Shown: positions 48,032 through 60,874 of the stretch, in pieces | How positions within the stretch are numbered: the stretch's first letter is position 1 | Layout of the letters: the number at the start of each line of letters is the position of its first letter | Assembly (NCBI RefSeq): GCF_022539665.2 | Contig: NC_081339.1 | Span: 6,758,367-6,822,366 of the forward strand | Origin: Daphnia carinata | Lineage: Eukaryota; Arthropoda; Branchiopoda; Diplostraca; Daphniidae | Length of the DNA: 64,000 bases | Direction: 5' to 3' | Notes under the pieces: generated by a model | Database searches by the model: none | What the model was told of the DNA's origin: nothing | What the model saw: the letters and a program-made list of their open reading frames with translations, nothing else | Translations under genes and position numbers: made by a program

Positions 48032-50939
48032 ATGGTGCTGTTTGCTAGTCGCTTCTTGTTCGTCTCACTCTCGCTGATGATCCAGGGCCCAGCCTTCACC
48101 GTTGGCCAGCATAACGTTGGGTTCGTTCACCCGATCGCCACGGAGACTTTCCCGCCTGAGAAACATCCGTCTGTTGCTGGAACGGGCCAGCAACAACAGC
48201 AGCAGCAGCCAGCGGAAGAAGATCTGACATCTCCACCATCTGAACCTGTTGTCGTTCTACAGGTAAAAAAAGAAAACGTTTTCTCATAAAACGAAAGATA
48301 ATTTATGATCGGCTAATAAGATGCACCGTTTGTTTTCTTGTGTGTGATGACGTCACGTGACCGACACACGAAACATTCTTTAGCAGGCATCGCCACCGCA
48401 GTTCCAAGTGCCGGTTACTTTGCCTTTCGTTATGCAACGTCCGCAGATGAAACCAGCAGTTAAAATACCTCCTTCTTACCTGAGACCCATGATCATGATC
48501 GACCCAATTATGCAAGACGATTCTCAACAGCCAATTAGACAGACCAAGCCCTGGTTCCTTCCGGCAGAGGAAGATTTAACATCCGCACCTTCTCCAGTAT
48601 AAAATGCTAAAATTTTAAAAATACGAAAATCAGTTTAAATGTTTAATGTGGGAAATGATAAAAAAGGGCGTGGCTGTTACTCTACCTTTCCGGAGGAAGC
48701 CGACATCTTACCTGAGACCGGCCATAATAGCAGATGAGGAAGGCGCTAAGCCGATGGAAGATGACCAACCAATCCGCTCGACCAAACCCTTTTACTATTT
48801 TCCGGTATTAAATCCTTATGAAATTCAAAATCTTCTTCAATTAAAACAATCTTATCTTAGACGGGGAATGTTGCCGTCACTTTACCTTTCGATTTACGTC
48901 AAGAAACGAAGAATCCCGGCAAGCCTTCGTCTTATCTCCGTCCAGCTGTAACAGATGCTGATGGTACGAGCCCGCAACAGACACCGGAAGCAGACCAACA
49001 AGCGCCAGCCGAAGAGGATTTAACGTCTCCAATTAGAGCACCGGTATAAACATGTTGTGTTACACTTCAAAAGCAGATTTCTTAAAAAAAACAAATACTC
49101 GTGTTTGAAACAAGACTGCGATGACCGTACCGTTCGTTGATCAACCGTTCAAAGTGAAGAAGCCGACCAGTTATCTTAGACCTTGGTTCGTCGATGATTC
49201 GACCGTCCGTGGAACAAAGCCATCGATGGTAACGTACACCTGAAAATGAAATAAGAGGAAACAGCAAAAATTATTTTGAGTTTACAACAGTCAAAGGCAG
49301 TGCAACAAGATGATTCTGACCAGCAGTCGGAGGCTGGTCGTCCTGTTGGACCGTGGACCGTTTATCGTGGAACACCCGTCGTGATGAGACCTAGCTATCA
49401 AGCAGTTCGGCCTCTCATTTACGCTGATCGGCCTGTCTTTGTAAGTCCTAGTCAAATTAGAAAAAATGGACCGTTTGTAAATAGCGGATCAACGTCAATT
49501 CTCATTTTGAAAATCGGCGGGGGTTGTTTGTCTCATTTGCGGCTCCTCACTGACTTCTGCCTATTGTTTGAATAAAAAAAAAAAAAAAAAAAACAGGTAA
49601 AAAATGGCTACTACGATGACGTGGAACAACAACCGGCTGGCGTGTGGCCGTCTGGCCCGCTAATTGCCACCATTTTGCCGGCTCAGGTTCAGCAACCGTT
49701 AAAACCGATGAAGCAATTGAGACCGTGGATAGTTCAGGACTACTACAATCATCAGCCACAGGTTGAAACAGTTTAAATGATATCAAACCTGTTCTGTGTG
49801 CGTGTGGATTGATCCCCAGATGAAAAATACATGAATTGCGAGCCATGGCTTGTTTGCTTCTTTTCATTTTTTTTTTTTTTTACAGACAACACGGAACACA
49901 GTGAATGAAGAGCAGCCCGTCAGACAAACGAAACCTTGGTTTGTTCCAGTAGTCAGTCAACAGCCCATCCGCCTAATGGTAATGATAACAAGACAAATGA
50001 TTATTATTATTATTATATAAAAAAAAACACTTGTCGCTCATTTACACAGTCTGAGAATGTACCAACTCGTTATCAGCTGGTTAAGCCACTGATTGCTCTG
50101 CCCGAAGAAGTATACTATCATGGCCCAATCAAACAACAAAGACCCTGGACATCCGCAGTGCCTAGCATTGAGCCCTCGGTTAGTTAAAGAACAATAAAAA
50201 GTAGAAGCTTTACTTTTGAAAACAACTGGCCACTGTTTGTGCAGATTGCAGGTACTGGACAAGCAGAGGCTCGTGTCCCGTTCCTGGGCAACTGGGCGAA
50301 CGGTACGCCGGGCAAGACGCACATCGTCGGTAACAACACGTTAGTCTACACGAAACAGAATTTCTTGCAAACTGGAACGTCCACCGTTTACACGTCGACC
50401 GTGTTCACGGCTACGACCACCATCGTCAACGCCTATTGTTTCAAATCCTCCGGTGTAAACCTCGTAGCTCCATCACCTTGGTGCTCCTTCCGCAGGAAAC
50501 GATCCGCCACCATGGAAGAAGAGGAACAATCCGCCATTTTGTCAATGGAAGGCAAAACCATTCAACCATCACAAGTTCAAAAGTGAGCAAAAACAAACAT
50601 TTCCTTTTTAAAACATTCAAGAATTTTCAATTGAATTTGATGTAATCATTTAGGATTTTGATGACAGTGATGCCTTCGTTATCGGATTGCAATAAAGAGG
50701 CCAGTGTTCCGCTTGCTAGTTCCATGGTGGTACCTTCCATAGCGGACAACGTACGATCGAATAAGGTGGAAGGTCGTTTCCTTAATGTAGTCGCGACGGG
50801 AAGACCCACAACCACCGTGACAGTGACGGGTCTAACGGTCGTGAGTGAGATCGCAATCACCGACACAACGTCCGTGACGTTCTTGGGTGGGGGATGCGTA
50901 CCCCGTTGTCTGCAGAACTTGCCAACTTGCGCAGTTTGA
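48032..50939 (+). CDS. Secreted Pro-rich repeat-exon protein with Thr/Val-rich C-terminus and RRKR site
   Basis: Unrecognised secreted protein, 679 residues in 11 exons. Exon 1 (48032-48262) has a signal peptide and a seven-Gln run. Exons 2-9 (48384-48596, 48667-48804, 48861-49043, 49115-49228, 49291-49440, 49597-49761, 49886-49978, 50050-50178) are all phase 0 at both ends and encode diverged repeats: a VAVTLPF-type strand, KPxSYLRP, then RQTKPWF-type, some with PAEEDLTS. Exons 10-11 (50245-50582, 50654-50939) repeat the plan of the 46307 gene: TVYTSTVFTATTTIVNAYCF, PSPWCSFRRKRSATMEEEE, a phase-2 intron after PSQVQK, then TTTVTVTGLTVV and GGGCVPRCLQNLPTCAV. So this is a paralogue that gained a repeat-exon N-terminal half. 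Proline and aromatic richness suggests a structural extracellular protein, possibly cleaved at RRKR. Confidence 0.82.
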
Positions 50940-53900
50940 AACCAGCCGACATTGTTCCAGGATAATGTAACATTCAATCTCCCACGTAAAGCGAATATTC
51001 GTATTTAAACACTAAATGAATTCAAACAATTTTCGAAATGATGTGACATGCTAAATACATAAAGACAATGAGACTTAATCGATTCGTATACGAAAGAAGT
51101 TGAGCTGTTTTTGAAAATTGTGTTAACACGTACATTGGCAGACATGTTTTTTTTTTTTTTTTTTGCCGGCCCCCAAAAAAAAGCGGCCGGGCAGCTGTTC
51201 CAAACTGACGATATGCAGCCGTTCGAACTCACAGCTGAATAACCCGAAAGAAAGGCCCAGCGTACGTTGTATAACGATAAAAAAACAAATATGTCAGAGT
51301 TCTTACAGCTAAAACGTCATCCATATGTTTCTTCTTGCGGCTTTCTTGTCTATTTCTTTTCTTTTTTTTCGAAACCTTCTGTCTTCATGGAAAACAAAAC
51401 AAAAGGAAGATGGAGGGACGTACAAAACCCGTGTGATTTTTGTTTTTCCAGCAACGAAACTATCCCGCGTGTTTTTTTTTTTGTTCTAAACAAGTTGACC
51501 GCAAAATTATGTTTTTATTAGTCAAACGTAGATAGACGGACAGACTAACATTTTTTCTTTTTTTTTTCTAGGGCCCGTCATAAAAATAAATCCCATCCGT
51601 TTGTTTTACATTTTTTCAAACTAAAAACTTTGGCTGTAGATAACCCGCAACGTTCACCAAAAGATATGATGATATATAGTTTAGTGAATGTTCCAGATTA
51701 TACTCGTCTAGATGAAATTCGACATGTTTGCAATCTGTTTTTTTTTCTTTTCGGCTAACAACTAACTATTTTCGGGTACACATTTTCCGGTCCGCGATCC
51801 GCATCGAATTTCAAATTTACCGCCAAAAGAAATTTTCAAAGCATCTCTCTCCCATGTTTTTTGTTATCTCATATCGTTTGACAGAATCCATCAATAAAAT
51901 TGTTTTTAAAAACAGAAAATCCAAACCTCTGGAACGAATCCACGCAATTCCAAACCTGTTTTTTTTCTCCCCTAAAACAAAGTGAATGTATACCAACAAA
52001 TTGCAAAAATAGCCTTGTCTGTAATCCTTCACTCGCGGAAGAATCGATATTTAAAGTTGAACTAGAATCGTTTAGAAAAAAAAAATCGACTTCTTTTGTA
52101 TTTAGGTAAGCGGAAGAAGGCACGAATAACCCATCTGTTGTTTGAAAAAAAAAAAAAAAGAGTCCGTGTCGGGACTATTGGACCACCTCCGACGTGAGTT
52201 CAAGTTGCTCATTAAATGGGCGGACGCATACAACAGGAATTTTTTCAACAAAAAAAAAAAAAACGTATCTATTCTGGGATTCTTTTTACTTGTTGCAAAA
52301 ACATCTGGCGCTAAAATAAAAACAAAATTTTTTTTTTTTTCGTTTCTAAAGAACAAAAAAAATCCCATTTTTCTTGCGTTTGCATAGAGAATAATGAACC
52401 GCTCTACTCACGTAGGCTTACACAACGTCTTTCGAAAGGTAACAATCTTGGGCCAAATCTAACATCGCTAACACGTACAGAAACGTTAAGTCATCGGAGA
52501 ATTGAATAATCATACGGTACCATTCAGCTGAAGGTAGCGTGTAATTAAAGGCTTGTTAGTACATCAACAGGCCTCGAATTCCACAGATTATATCAGTCCA
52601 TCTTTTCTTGTATGTTGTGCAGCATCAACACGTCATCGCTGTACAACTGGCTTATTTTTTTTACTCTAATTTCAACAAATACGCCACGATTAGATTAAGG
52701 CAGAGCGTAGGAACATCACTCACAATGATTTCTACAGACAGTGGCCTGAAGAACAGCTGACACATTGTTATATTAAAGAAAAAGAAAATCATTTTTCAGA
52801 ATAATGCGACCGTCAAACTCCGTTCAAGTGCCTTATCTCGTTAAATGAGACTAACTCGCTCTAGCGGAGCGAATCATTCGTCTTTTGGCGCACATGTCAG
52901 ACGATATCTCATACGTATACAGTGCATGTACAACGATAACACATTTTTATGGATTTAAAAATCCCGATGCGCACGCAATTTGTTTTCTCGAATTATACAC
53001 GGTCATTTGGGGCGTCCGTTTTCTCTATGATTCGGACGAGTAAAGAACATACATTTTTCTTAGCGCGTATGCACGGGAGGGATTTACATAAAGCGAAGAG
53101 GATCGTAACTCGAGATATCGCACGAATTTTCTTTATTTTACTTCTGGTCGGCAACGACAAAAACCGTTGTGTGAAAAATAGAATTCCTCATTTCGCGGCC
53201 TATTATTTCGTGTAATATCGTTTTCTAGGGATCTTCTTTAATGGCCGCCATGCTGTTGCTGCTGCATAAGCAAATGTTTACGACGTACTACGGAAGCGTC
53301 CTGATGTATTGTATTTTAATTAGAATGGCAGAGATGTGGCGATAAAAAAAAAAAAAATTCTTTGACGACCTACCCCCTCCCTGCCCTATGCAATTGTAAT
53401 GGCATTAAAAAGTGGGTTCTTGTTCTACATCAACGTCATCATTTGTGTACCGAATTTCATTTACATATTTTGCTGGTTGATGAATAACGTTTGCAAAAGA
53501 TTCCCCGTGTGACGTGACTTTAACCATAGGGATAATGCAGTTTACAGTTACTAGTCCGTTTACTGAAATTGTTCCAGAACAAGAAAATTCAAAAATGGGA
53601 AACGTTTTTGGCTTTTAATGAAAATGGCAATAAATTTCAGTAACAGAAAATTCCAATAACTGCCGTGCATGAAACGATGCGAATTATTCATCAACCAACA
53701 AAGAAGTTTGAAAGTTTGGAAATTCGTGAAAAAAGTTCGTCCCACAAAATTCGTTTGTACCCAACAAACCTCTCCCCCCAGCCCCTTGTAAAAAGGACAC
53801 GCGCAATAGCATGCAAATTAGAACTGGCGGTCATCTCGGACGAACGAACTGCGGATAAGGGACAATTCGTTTCATTAGGAAATGATGTAACACAAAAGAA

Positions 53901-54575
53901 AAGCTACGACACTATTCCAGGCTATTTATTTTTTTATATCCACCGTTAAAAATGTCGTGAATTTCTTTCACGTTCTTAATTGGGCAAACCATTCCCGTAG
54001 AGATTCCCCTCCCCCCTTTTTTTTTGGTCTCCTGTATACCCACTGCGATGTATTGGACTTGTCAACAAGCTCGCCGAAAGAAAAAGACTCGTGTACAACA
54101 TGAAAGCGGCAGCATCGTTCACGCAGGGACGTCTCGGGCCATTAACGCGCATAATTCAGACGGGAATTCCGAGACGCCGCCGAGATGCAGGTAAAAGACA
54201 AAAGTGGGTTAAAACTGACTCCAAAGTACAAGAGGAGAAGGACAGCAAAAGACGAACAGTAGTAAAACGCAATGATCACTCCGTGTAACAAGAGATAGAA
54301 AGCAAAATGTGTAAGATGTCTCGGTCACGCTCCCGTGAACGATTTGAATCGATTAGTCAACTCGGCTGCTGTTGGCCGTGGCTGAAAGATAAAAATGGGA
54401 TCCGTCACAATTGAAAAATCCCCCCCCCCCCCCAGAAAAAAATAGGATTTTTTGGGTGGAACAGATGCTGCGTTATTAGACATCATTTAAAACAATGACA
54501 TTTCCATTTCCAATTTTTTGCTTCATTTTGTCTCAGAACTGAAACGCACGTTACGTGCTGGCGTTTTGCATCTTT

Positions 54576-54678
54576 TAAAAACAAATTTGCATTTTTTAAA
54601 AACAAAACAATTGTTAAGATGCGTTCATTTCACACCGACTTTTAAAGGATGACCCGTTGCAATGCAAATTTGTTTTTA
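54576..54678. repeat. 18-bp perfect inverted repeat
   Basis: The 18-mer at 54576-54593 (TAAAAACAAATTTGCATT) is the reverse complement of 54661-54678, with a 67-bp spacer. A near copy of the left arm (TTAAAAACAAA) follows at about 54596. No element boundaries can be defined. Confidence 0.7.
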
Positions 54679-56370
54679 GTTGCGACGCTCGGAGACGCTC
54701 TCCATGAAAAACTACCTGACGCTCGTACGTAGTGGGAAATCACGCTCGTTAAAAGAGGAATGCCGACTGTTGGTAGGGGATTTATTTTTTTTTTAATATC
54801 TTGATCATCTAAACGCTCGAAATGAGGCAACCAATCTTTTCTTTTTCGGCATATCAAAAGCCAGAGCTGCGAAAAAAGAGGACTGCACAGACGCCGATTA
54901 AGAATTTTGCTGTCCACTCGCTACCCCATAGCAGAAAAAAACCGCATAAATTCAAAGTTTAGGAATGCCGGGAAAAAAGAAAAAACATTTAAAGCGAACG
55001 AAAAGACTTGATGATACATTGCGAGCTATAATTCACGAACAAACAAAACAAAAAAAAAGATGAACGACTAAATAAAATATTACGTTTTACTGTAGCCCCG
55101 ACCGCTATTGGTTAGTGGATAAAGAGCGTTCATTAGCGTGAACAGGCCAAACCGCGCCCTTCAACGCCTAACTCTGTTCGCAGCGTTGCTTCTTTTTTAG
55201 CGACCTGAGAAATTGCATTTTTCAATAGCCTGCCCCCGGTTTGAATCGATAAGCAAATTATAGTTTTCCTGGTATGAAGCCGAAATGAAGTATCTAAAAA
55301 TAAAGATCCGAAAGAAAACTATCGACGATGGAATTGAAAATATAGAAAGGGAAGTGTTTTGCGTGCTTAAACAATTCACGAGCAGCTGCACATCAAGGAT
55401 CGTTCACAAACAAATACTTAAATAGATGCCAATTATGCATGCAGACGAGTTTTGATTTTAAATTGTTTTCAGTGCCTTTGCCCTACGTCCTAACACAAGT
55501 ATAATATTCAATAGCTGGAGGCTCTTGCATCAGTAAAAAACGGCTGGAAACGTTCGACTCACGAACCAAACAAAAAAATCAACGTGTAAACGCACTGAAA
55601 AATCATGTCCGACAAGATCGTATCTTTTCAAAAACAGCAAAAGATTAGACTCAATAAAAAGATAAACATCCCACACATTTTCTTTTTCTTTTAGAACGTT
55701 TGAATTGCAACCTTGGTTCGTTCATACTAACTTGTACTCTAACAGAAGGACGAAAAATAAAGGGAGCAAATTGATTGTTTTGATGAAAGACTTACCGGGA
55801 ACGATAATAACACTAATCAGCAGTTAAAACAATAACAACATTTTTTTGGTCACGCTTTTCTCACGATTTTTGGTGTCCAGTTATGCTAATAAAAAACAAA
55901 GGAGGAACGGACTAATTCTAACTGCCTAGTCGTATCTTGTCCGTCAGCTGTTTCAAGCATCAACTCCGTTTTGAAAAATGTACATAAAAAAACGAAAAAA
56001 AGGGCTTCGTCCACAATATGTTAAATACCAGAGGTTTAAACAAAGCATTTCCACGACACGAAAAAATGATACGATCAAACATTGAAAACGTTGCCACGAT
56101 AACAAATTGAATTTCAACACAACACCGAATAAATGAATTTAAAATGATCTTACATATAGTTGGATGTTAGAGGCACTCCAGAACGGGACGGAATCGACTA
56201 GTTGCACTGAACGTCTCGTGCCCTACTGTTTCAGATTAAGAACAAAAATTGGGCACTTTCGAATTTTATGCAAATTACTTTCCAAAAAAAAAAGGTTACC
56301 ATTCCCCTCGTTCCTTATTGTTCTAGAACAAAAGGACCTTGAACGCATTCGAATATCTACCCCCCACCCC

Positions 56371-56459
56371 CAAAACTGATCTTTCGCCTCGGAGGTGGAG
56401 ATCGCATCGATCCACCCCCCCGCCAAAACTGATCTTTTGTCTCGGAGGTGGAGATCGCA
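56371..56459. repeat. Direct duplication of a 36-bp unit, period 53
   Basis: The unit CAAAACTGATCTTTCGCCTC... at 56371-56406 recurs at 56424-56459 with two C/T differences, each copy preceded by a C-run. Looks like a recent local duplication; no coding frame. Confidence 0.85.
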
Positions 56460-58051
56460 AATGACTCATCAAACGCAAAAGATGCAAACATCTGTGCATG
56501 AGAAATGAACCCCCTGTCAAACTAAATACAAAGAGTTTGTCGAACAAAAAAATGATCCCCCTTCCCCCGCTCACATGACACGGTCACGTTTAGACACATC
56601 CTTACACGATGTTGAAATCCATAAGAGAAACACTGAACGCCTTTTGTTCTCTCTTCATTAAACACCTCGTCCTCTAAAACTAGGGCCGCCATATTTTTTT
56701 ACACCCCAAATCCACGTGTATGATCCCATTAGGAATGACTCACTCCAGGTAGCACCATTTTTAATAATTACGAACGAGGCCTCATTCAAATGAGGTCGTT
56801 TCCGTTGTCAACGTTTCGTTTGCCGAAGAAAAAACAAATCAGAGATGAGTGAATGGATATTTTTTTGCATCCACATTAATGCCAATGATGGACAGCTGCG
56901 ATTGCGTATGACTGGTGGCTATTGTATTGCAGCCAAAACATTCGCCATTTGAATGATGGAAGTCTTGAATGTCAGGCATGTTTTAACATGAGCAATGCAA
57001 TCAGCAATTGCAGCGGGCCGACATTGTTGGTCAAGATTTGCACTAAAACAAATGCCGATGATGTTCTATTCGAGTTCAAAAAGCTTTCCTACATTTTCTT
57101 CTTGTCCCAAATAAAATGTTTAAAGAAATCGCCATTTCGAAATACACAACGCCCAACATTTGCAATCGCCAATGATTGATTATAAGAAAATTGCGTATTT
57201 ATAGCAAAAGGGTTTGCCGTTTATAAGAATCGACGCAATCAGAAATTTAAAAAAGAAGTGGCGTGAAACAAAATAATAGCCTTGTCGCGTGAATCATCAT
57301 TTCACGTCGTATAGGCGCTGTTCGGAGTGGTGTCACGGTGGCCATGCGCAACACAACCGGCCCGATAATACGTTAGAGAGGTGAAACATTTGAATACCCG
57401 ATTATTATGATGGGGCTAGCGAACGGAGACGCCATGAACGGAGTTCTTTCGGTAGGGGGAAGGGTGATGAAAAGAAGAGGTAGAGATATGTGTTTTTTGC
57501 CTATAAAAATGATGACGTAATTGCCGACTGTGTGTCACAAGAATTATTTGATACACACGCAGTATCCTTTATAAAAAGCTATTCCGCTTTGGGCTATGGA
57601 TGAGTTAAAATTATCGAAAGGCTTATGAACCGTGGGAATGTTATTGATTGTTCTTAACGTGAACCAATAGAATCCGATGCTTTCAATCTTTCAAAATGTC
57701 AACGTTAATGAAACGAATGAAACTCGATTATTATTGTTTGAAGTCAAGTTACAAGATAAACATTCACACCATCACACAGCGAATCCCCAAACCACAAGAG
57801 TCTTTGAACTCGGCAATTTACAAGAAGAAAAAGAAAATCCCAAACCTTTTTCTTCTTTTGTCGCATTCATTTAGTCTCCGCCTCCATCGGAATAAGCCAC
57901 GACCATCATCGGGCCAGCAGAGTGACGGACAAAAAAAAAAAAAAAGAACAGCTTGTATTTTTCTTTTTGCTACATTGCACAAAGCGGGTGCTGCGGAGAC
58001 GCCCCCGTCTAACTTCTCCGTGCCGGCCTTGCGAAGAAGTGCATGAACCAC

Positions 58052-58059
58052 TATATAAA
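58052..58059 (+). promoter_or_regulatory. TATA box of the 58322 gene
   Basis: TATATAAA within CACTATATAAATGC, with an initiator-like TCAGTC about 25 bp downstream. The leader to the ATG at 58322 would be about 240 nt. Confidence 0.6.
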
Positions 58060-58321
58060 TGCTCAGCTTGGATGCAGTCAGCCTGGTCATTCGCTAAGTC
58101 AGCGTCGTTCGTTCAACAACTCTTTATTTTGAAACTCAAACTTTTGTGTTTTGTTTTCTTTTGTGTTGTACTTCAATCAAACGCGATGATGAAATGCCGC
58201 CTGATCTCCTGATCGACTACCATCGTTCCGTACTTAGATCGCTAGTGTTACCAGTGCGAACTCACCAGTGCTCCATCACTGCTGATTGACATCAAATTTT
58301 AAATTAAATTAACAACTAAAA

Positions 58322-59297
58322 ATGAAAATTATTGTGGTTTTGTTTATGGTGATGCTGTGCGTAGGGCCTTCGTTGTGCGTTTGGGGCAAACTCAAATCGA
58401 AATCGACAGACACTACGAACACACCGACGTTGGAACGGATGGGCGCTGAGCGTCGCGTCGGCAAGCCAGTAGAAGACAAAGATTACGACGCAGATGAAGG
58501 TGCCGGTTCGATTGAATTGGACGGCATCGAATCGACCATCATCAACGGCACTGACCAGGAGGAGCGCTTCTACAACAAGTTCCCACTTCACGTTTTCATG
58601 AAGAAGAAACGGCCGTTCGTCAGCTTCTCCACCGTCACGCAGACGTCCACCGTGATCGCCTTGATCACGTCATCGACCGTAGGTCTTTGCGCGAAGTTGG
58701 TCAACGTCACAGGTCCATGTCGGTTACGCAGAGGCCTGTGGGAGGAAGATCCGATCGTCTTATCATTCGAAGACGACATGGACTCGATCGACGAGGCCCT
58801 TTCGCCCAGCAAAATTTTCAGGTAGGATCCACATTTGCATATGGTTTATGGGTTTTTATTTAAATTCATTTTGGGCCGTCGATGATAAAAACACAAAAAT
58901 TAGTATCGAAACAACGGCGATGCCGGAAGACGTTTCACGGAGCGATGTCGATGCAAACACTAATCGGAACAAGAGGATATCCGTTCGTTCGGGAGCGCTG
59001 ATCCAATCGTCGAAAGACGATGGCGAATCGAGGGACGATGACGATGGTAACGAAGGTCGTTTCGGCTTCTTCGGATTGAAGAAGAAATTCAAAAAGAAAA
59101 TCAAATTCATCACGGTGATCACGACGACGGTCGTGACGTCTACCAGCACGTCGACCTCCTACTTCACCAAGAGCACCAAAACGTTCTTCATCCAACTGTG
59201 CACTCCGTCGCCGTTTCCCTTCGTCATATGCAACGGCCGGAAGAAGCGACAGGCCGAGCTGGAAGAGCTGAGCAGGGCCAGCAATCAAAATTCTTGA
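58322..59297 (+). CDS. Secreted Thr/Val-rich protein with CTPSPFPF motif
   Basis: Unrecognised secreted protein of 297 residues in two exons (58322-58821, 58904-59297). Signal peptide MKIIVVLFMVMLCVGPSLC. An acidic spacer carries NGT and NVT glycosylation sequons. The first module is TVTQTSTVIALITSSTVG, LCAKLVNVTGPCRLRRGLWE, EDPIVLSFEDDMDSIDEALS, with a phase-2 intron after PSKIFR. The second exon repeats the plan: a basic LKKKFKKKIKF stretch, VITTTVVTSTSTSTSYFTKS, FFIQLCTPSPFPFVIC and the basic site NGRKKRQAEL. The intron place and the order C-x8-C, RR, EED, P-S-x-x-R match the genes at 46307 and 48032, so I group them as one family. The closest relative is the gene at 61980. Confidence 0.82.
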
Positions 59298-60817
59298 AGG
59301 CGATGAAGGGACTTGCACGACACGAATTATGGAATATTTTTTTTTTTTTTAAATCGCAAATTTTTATGCGATGTTAATTTAAGTCCTTGTTCATATTTAT
59401 TTATTTTGGATCCGGAATGGATGGGGCTGGACCTGATTCGTTCCCCTGCGTCTGTAATGAGCTTTAAGACAAGATCTATCGGGATTTTCTCAAAGGAGCT
59501 TCTTATTATTTAAAAAAATCAAGAAGAATTGATTTGAATTTAATTTATTTCATTTCAAAATTTATTTATTCATTTCTTATCCTACCGACATTTTAAAAAA
59601 TTTCATTTCCCTCCCTTTTTTTATTTTAAACATTGAAAACGAAAACATTCAGAGACCAAAGTGCTGTGATGAAAACAACTAACCAATAACAATCAATAAA
59701 AATAAACTCAATCATCTTACATTCTTATACATATATTATACTATCTAGCTAGGCTATTAAATGGTTGATAGGGCTCGCATTCCGGCAAGGCGGAAACGAT
59801 ATCGAGACAAAGTCCAAAAACAGCTGTTTGTTTATTTTGCTTTATTTATTTTAACAGCAGCAGTTCAACTGTAAAAAAATCTGATCGTTCCATTTGTCTT
59901 GAAACAACTTAGCGCACTTGACATGTGTAACGATCGCGGTTGCCCGTTTAGTGTTATACTATATACACACACACACGTCATGGGATCTTGATTTTCTTAC
60001 GTTTGACGAGGGCCGTCAGTTGCAATGGACCAGCGGGCGGTGTGCGGGACCGTTCGGACTACATGTTGTTAAAGGTAGCTGTTATCCTTCAGGCTAAATG
60101 TGCGTGTCCCATCTAAAAGAACTGTATTTCTTTTTGAAGGCGGATAACGGGAAATGGTTCGTGAATGTGAAGAAACAAAGCAGCGCTAGATGGCGCAACG
60201 TATCAAAGACTCACGCTCAGCTCCCGTTGGTTACCTAACGGTACATTCGGTGTAATTGCTCAATGGGTAAGCTGACCAACAGATGGACAGTTTAAATGAA
60301 CCAACGGATATCTTGTTTTAATAAACAAATAGTTTTTGTTTGTTTTTTTACTTCCAAAATGGGAATGATCAGTAAGGAAAAACAAAACAGCGGGATTCAC
60401 GAACGCTGAACAGCTGACTCGCTTGATGCATTTGAACGACAACAGTACGCTTAGTAAAATGGAGCCATCAATCACGCGTTGATACATCACTCAATTTATT
60501 CATATTTAGTTATTTATTTATTTAGTTATTTAGAACGAGTGAAATGGATTGAATTCCGTAGCCCATTATTCCGCGTAACGTTCAAACGAGTCACGATCCG
60601 TGATTGCACCAGTTTCAGTTTCTGTTGTAGCAATTTTTTTCTATTAAAATTTTTCTAGCATAAACAAAATTTTATATAATAAGCAAATCCAGCAAGTACC
60701 GAATACAGTTCATTTTTTATAATCGTCAATATCGCTCACCGTGTTTGCGAAATTCAATTGCGAAGGTCGATTGACGCCACAATGAACTGCAGCTGGTTTC
60801 GATCATCTATGGGGCAC
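59298..60817. other. Intergenic region
   Basis: 3' flank of the 58322 gene with AATAAA signals near 59695, a CA run near 59965, and no supported coding sequence. The minus-strand open frame at 60260-60490 has no recognisable features. Confidence 0.5.
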
Positions 60818-60874
60818 TATAAAAGACTTGATGAAACAGCATATGCATGTAGATGTAAGTTAGATATAAGAAAT

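Larger units (their letters stand above)
50940..58051. other. Long gene-poor, low-complexity region
   Basis: About 7.1 kb in which I find no supported gene on either strand. It is full of A/T homopolymers (for example 51149-51164, 52147-52159, 52327-52340) and a C-run at 54420. It contains an 18-bp inverted repeat (54576-54678) and a 36-bp direct duplication (56371-56459). The many short open frames are compositionally driven. It could hold distal regulatory DNA, a non-coding transcript or very short exons beyond what I can call. Confidence 0.45.

Noticed and set aside
50940-58051. A hidden additional member of the TV-rich secreted family
   Set aside because: I searched the translations for RRKR, CxPSPFP and TVTTT patterns and saw none in this interval.
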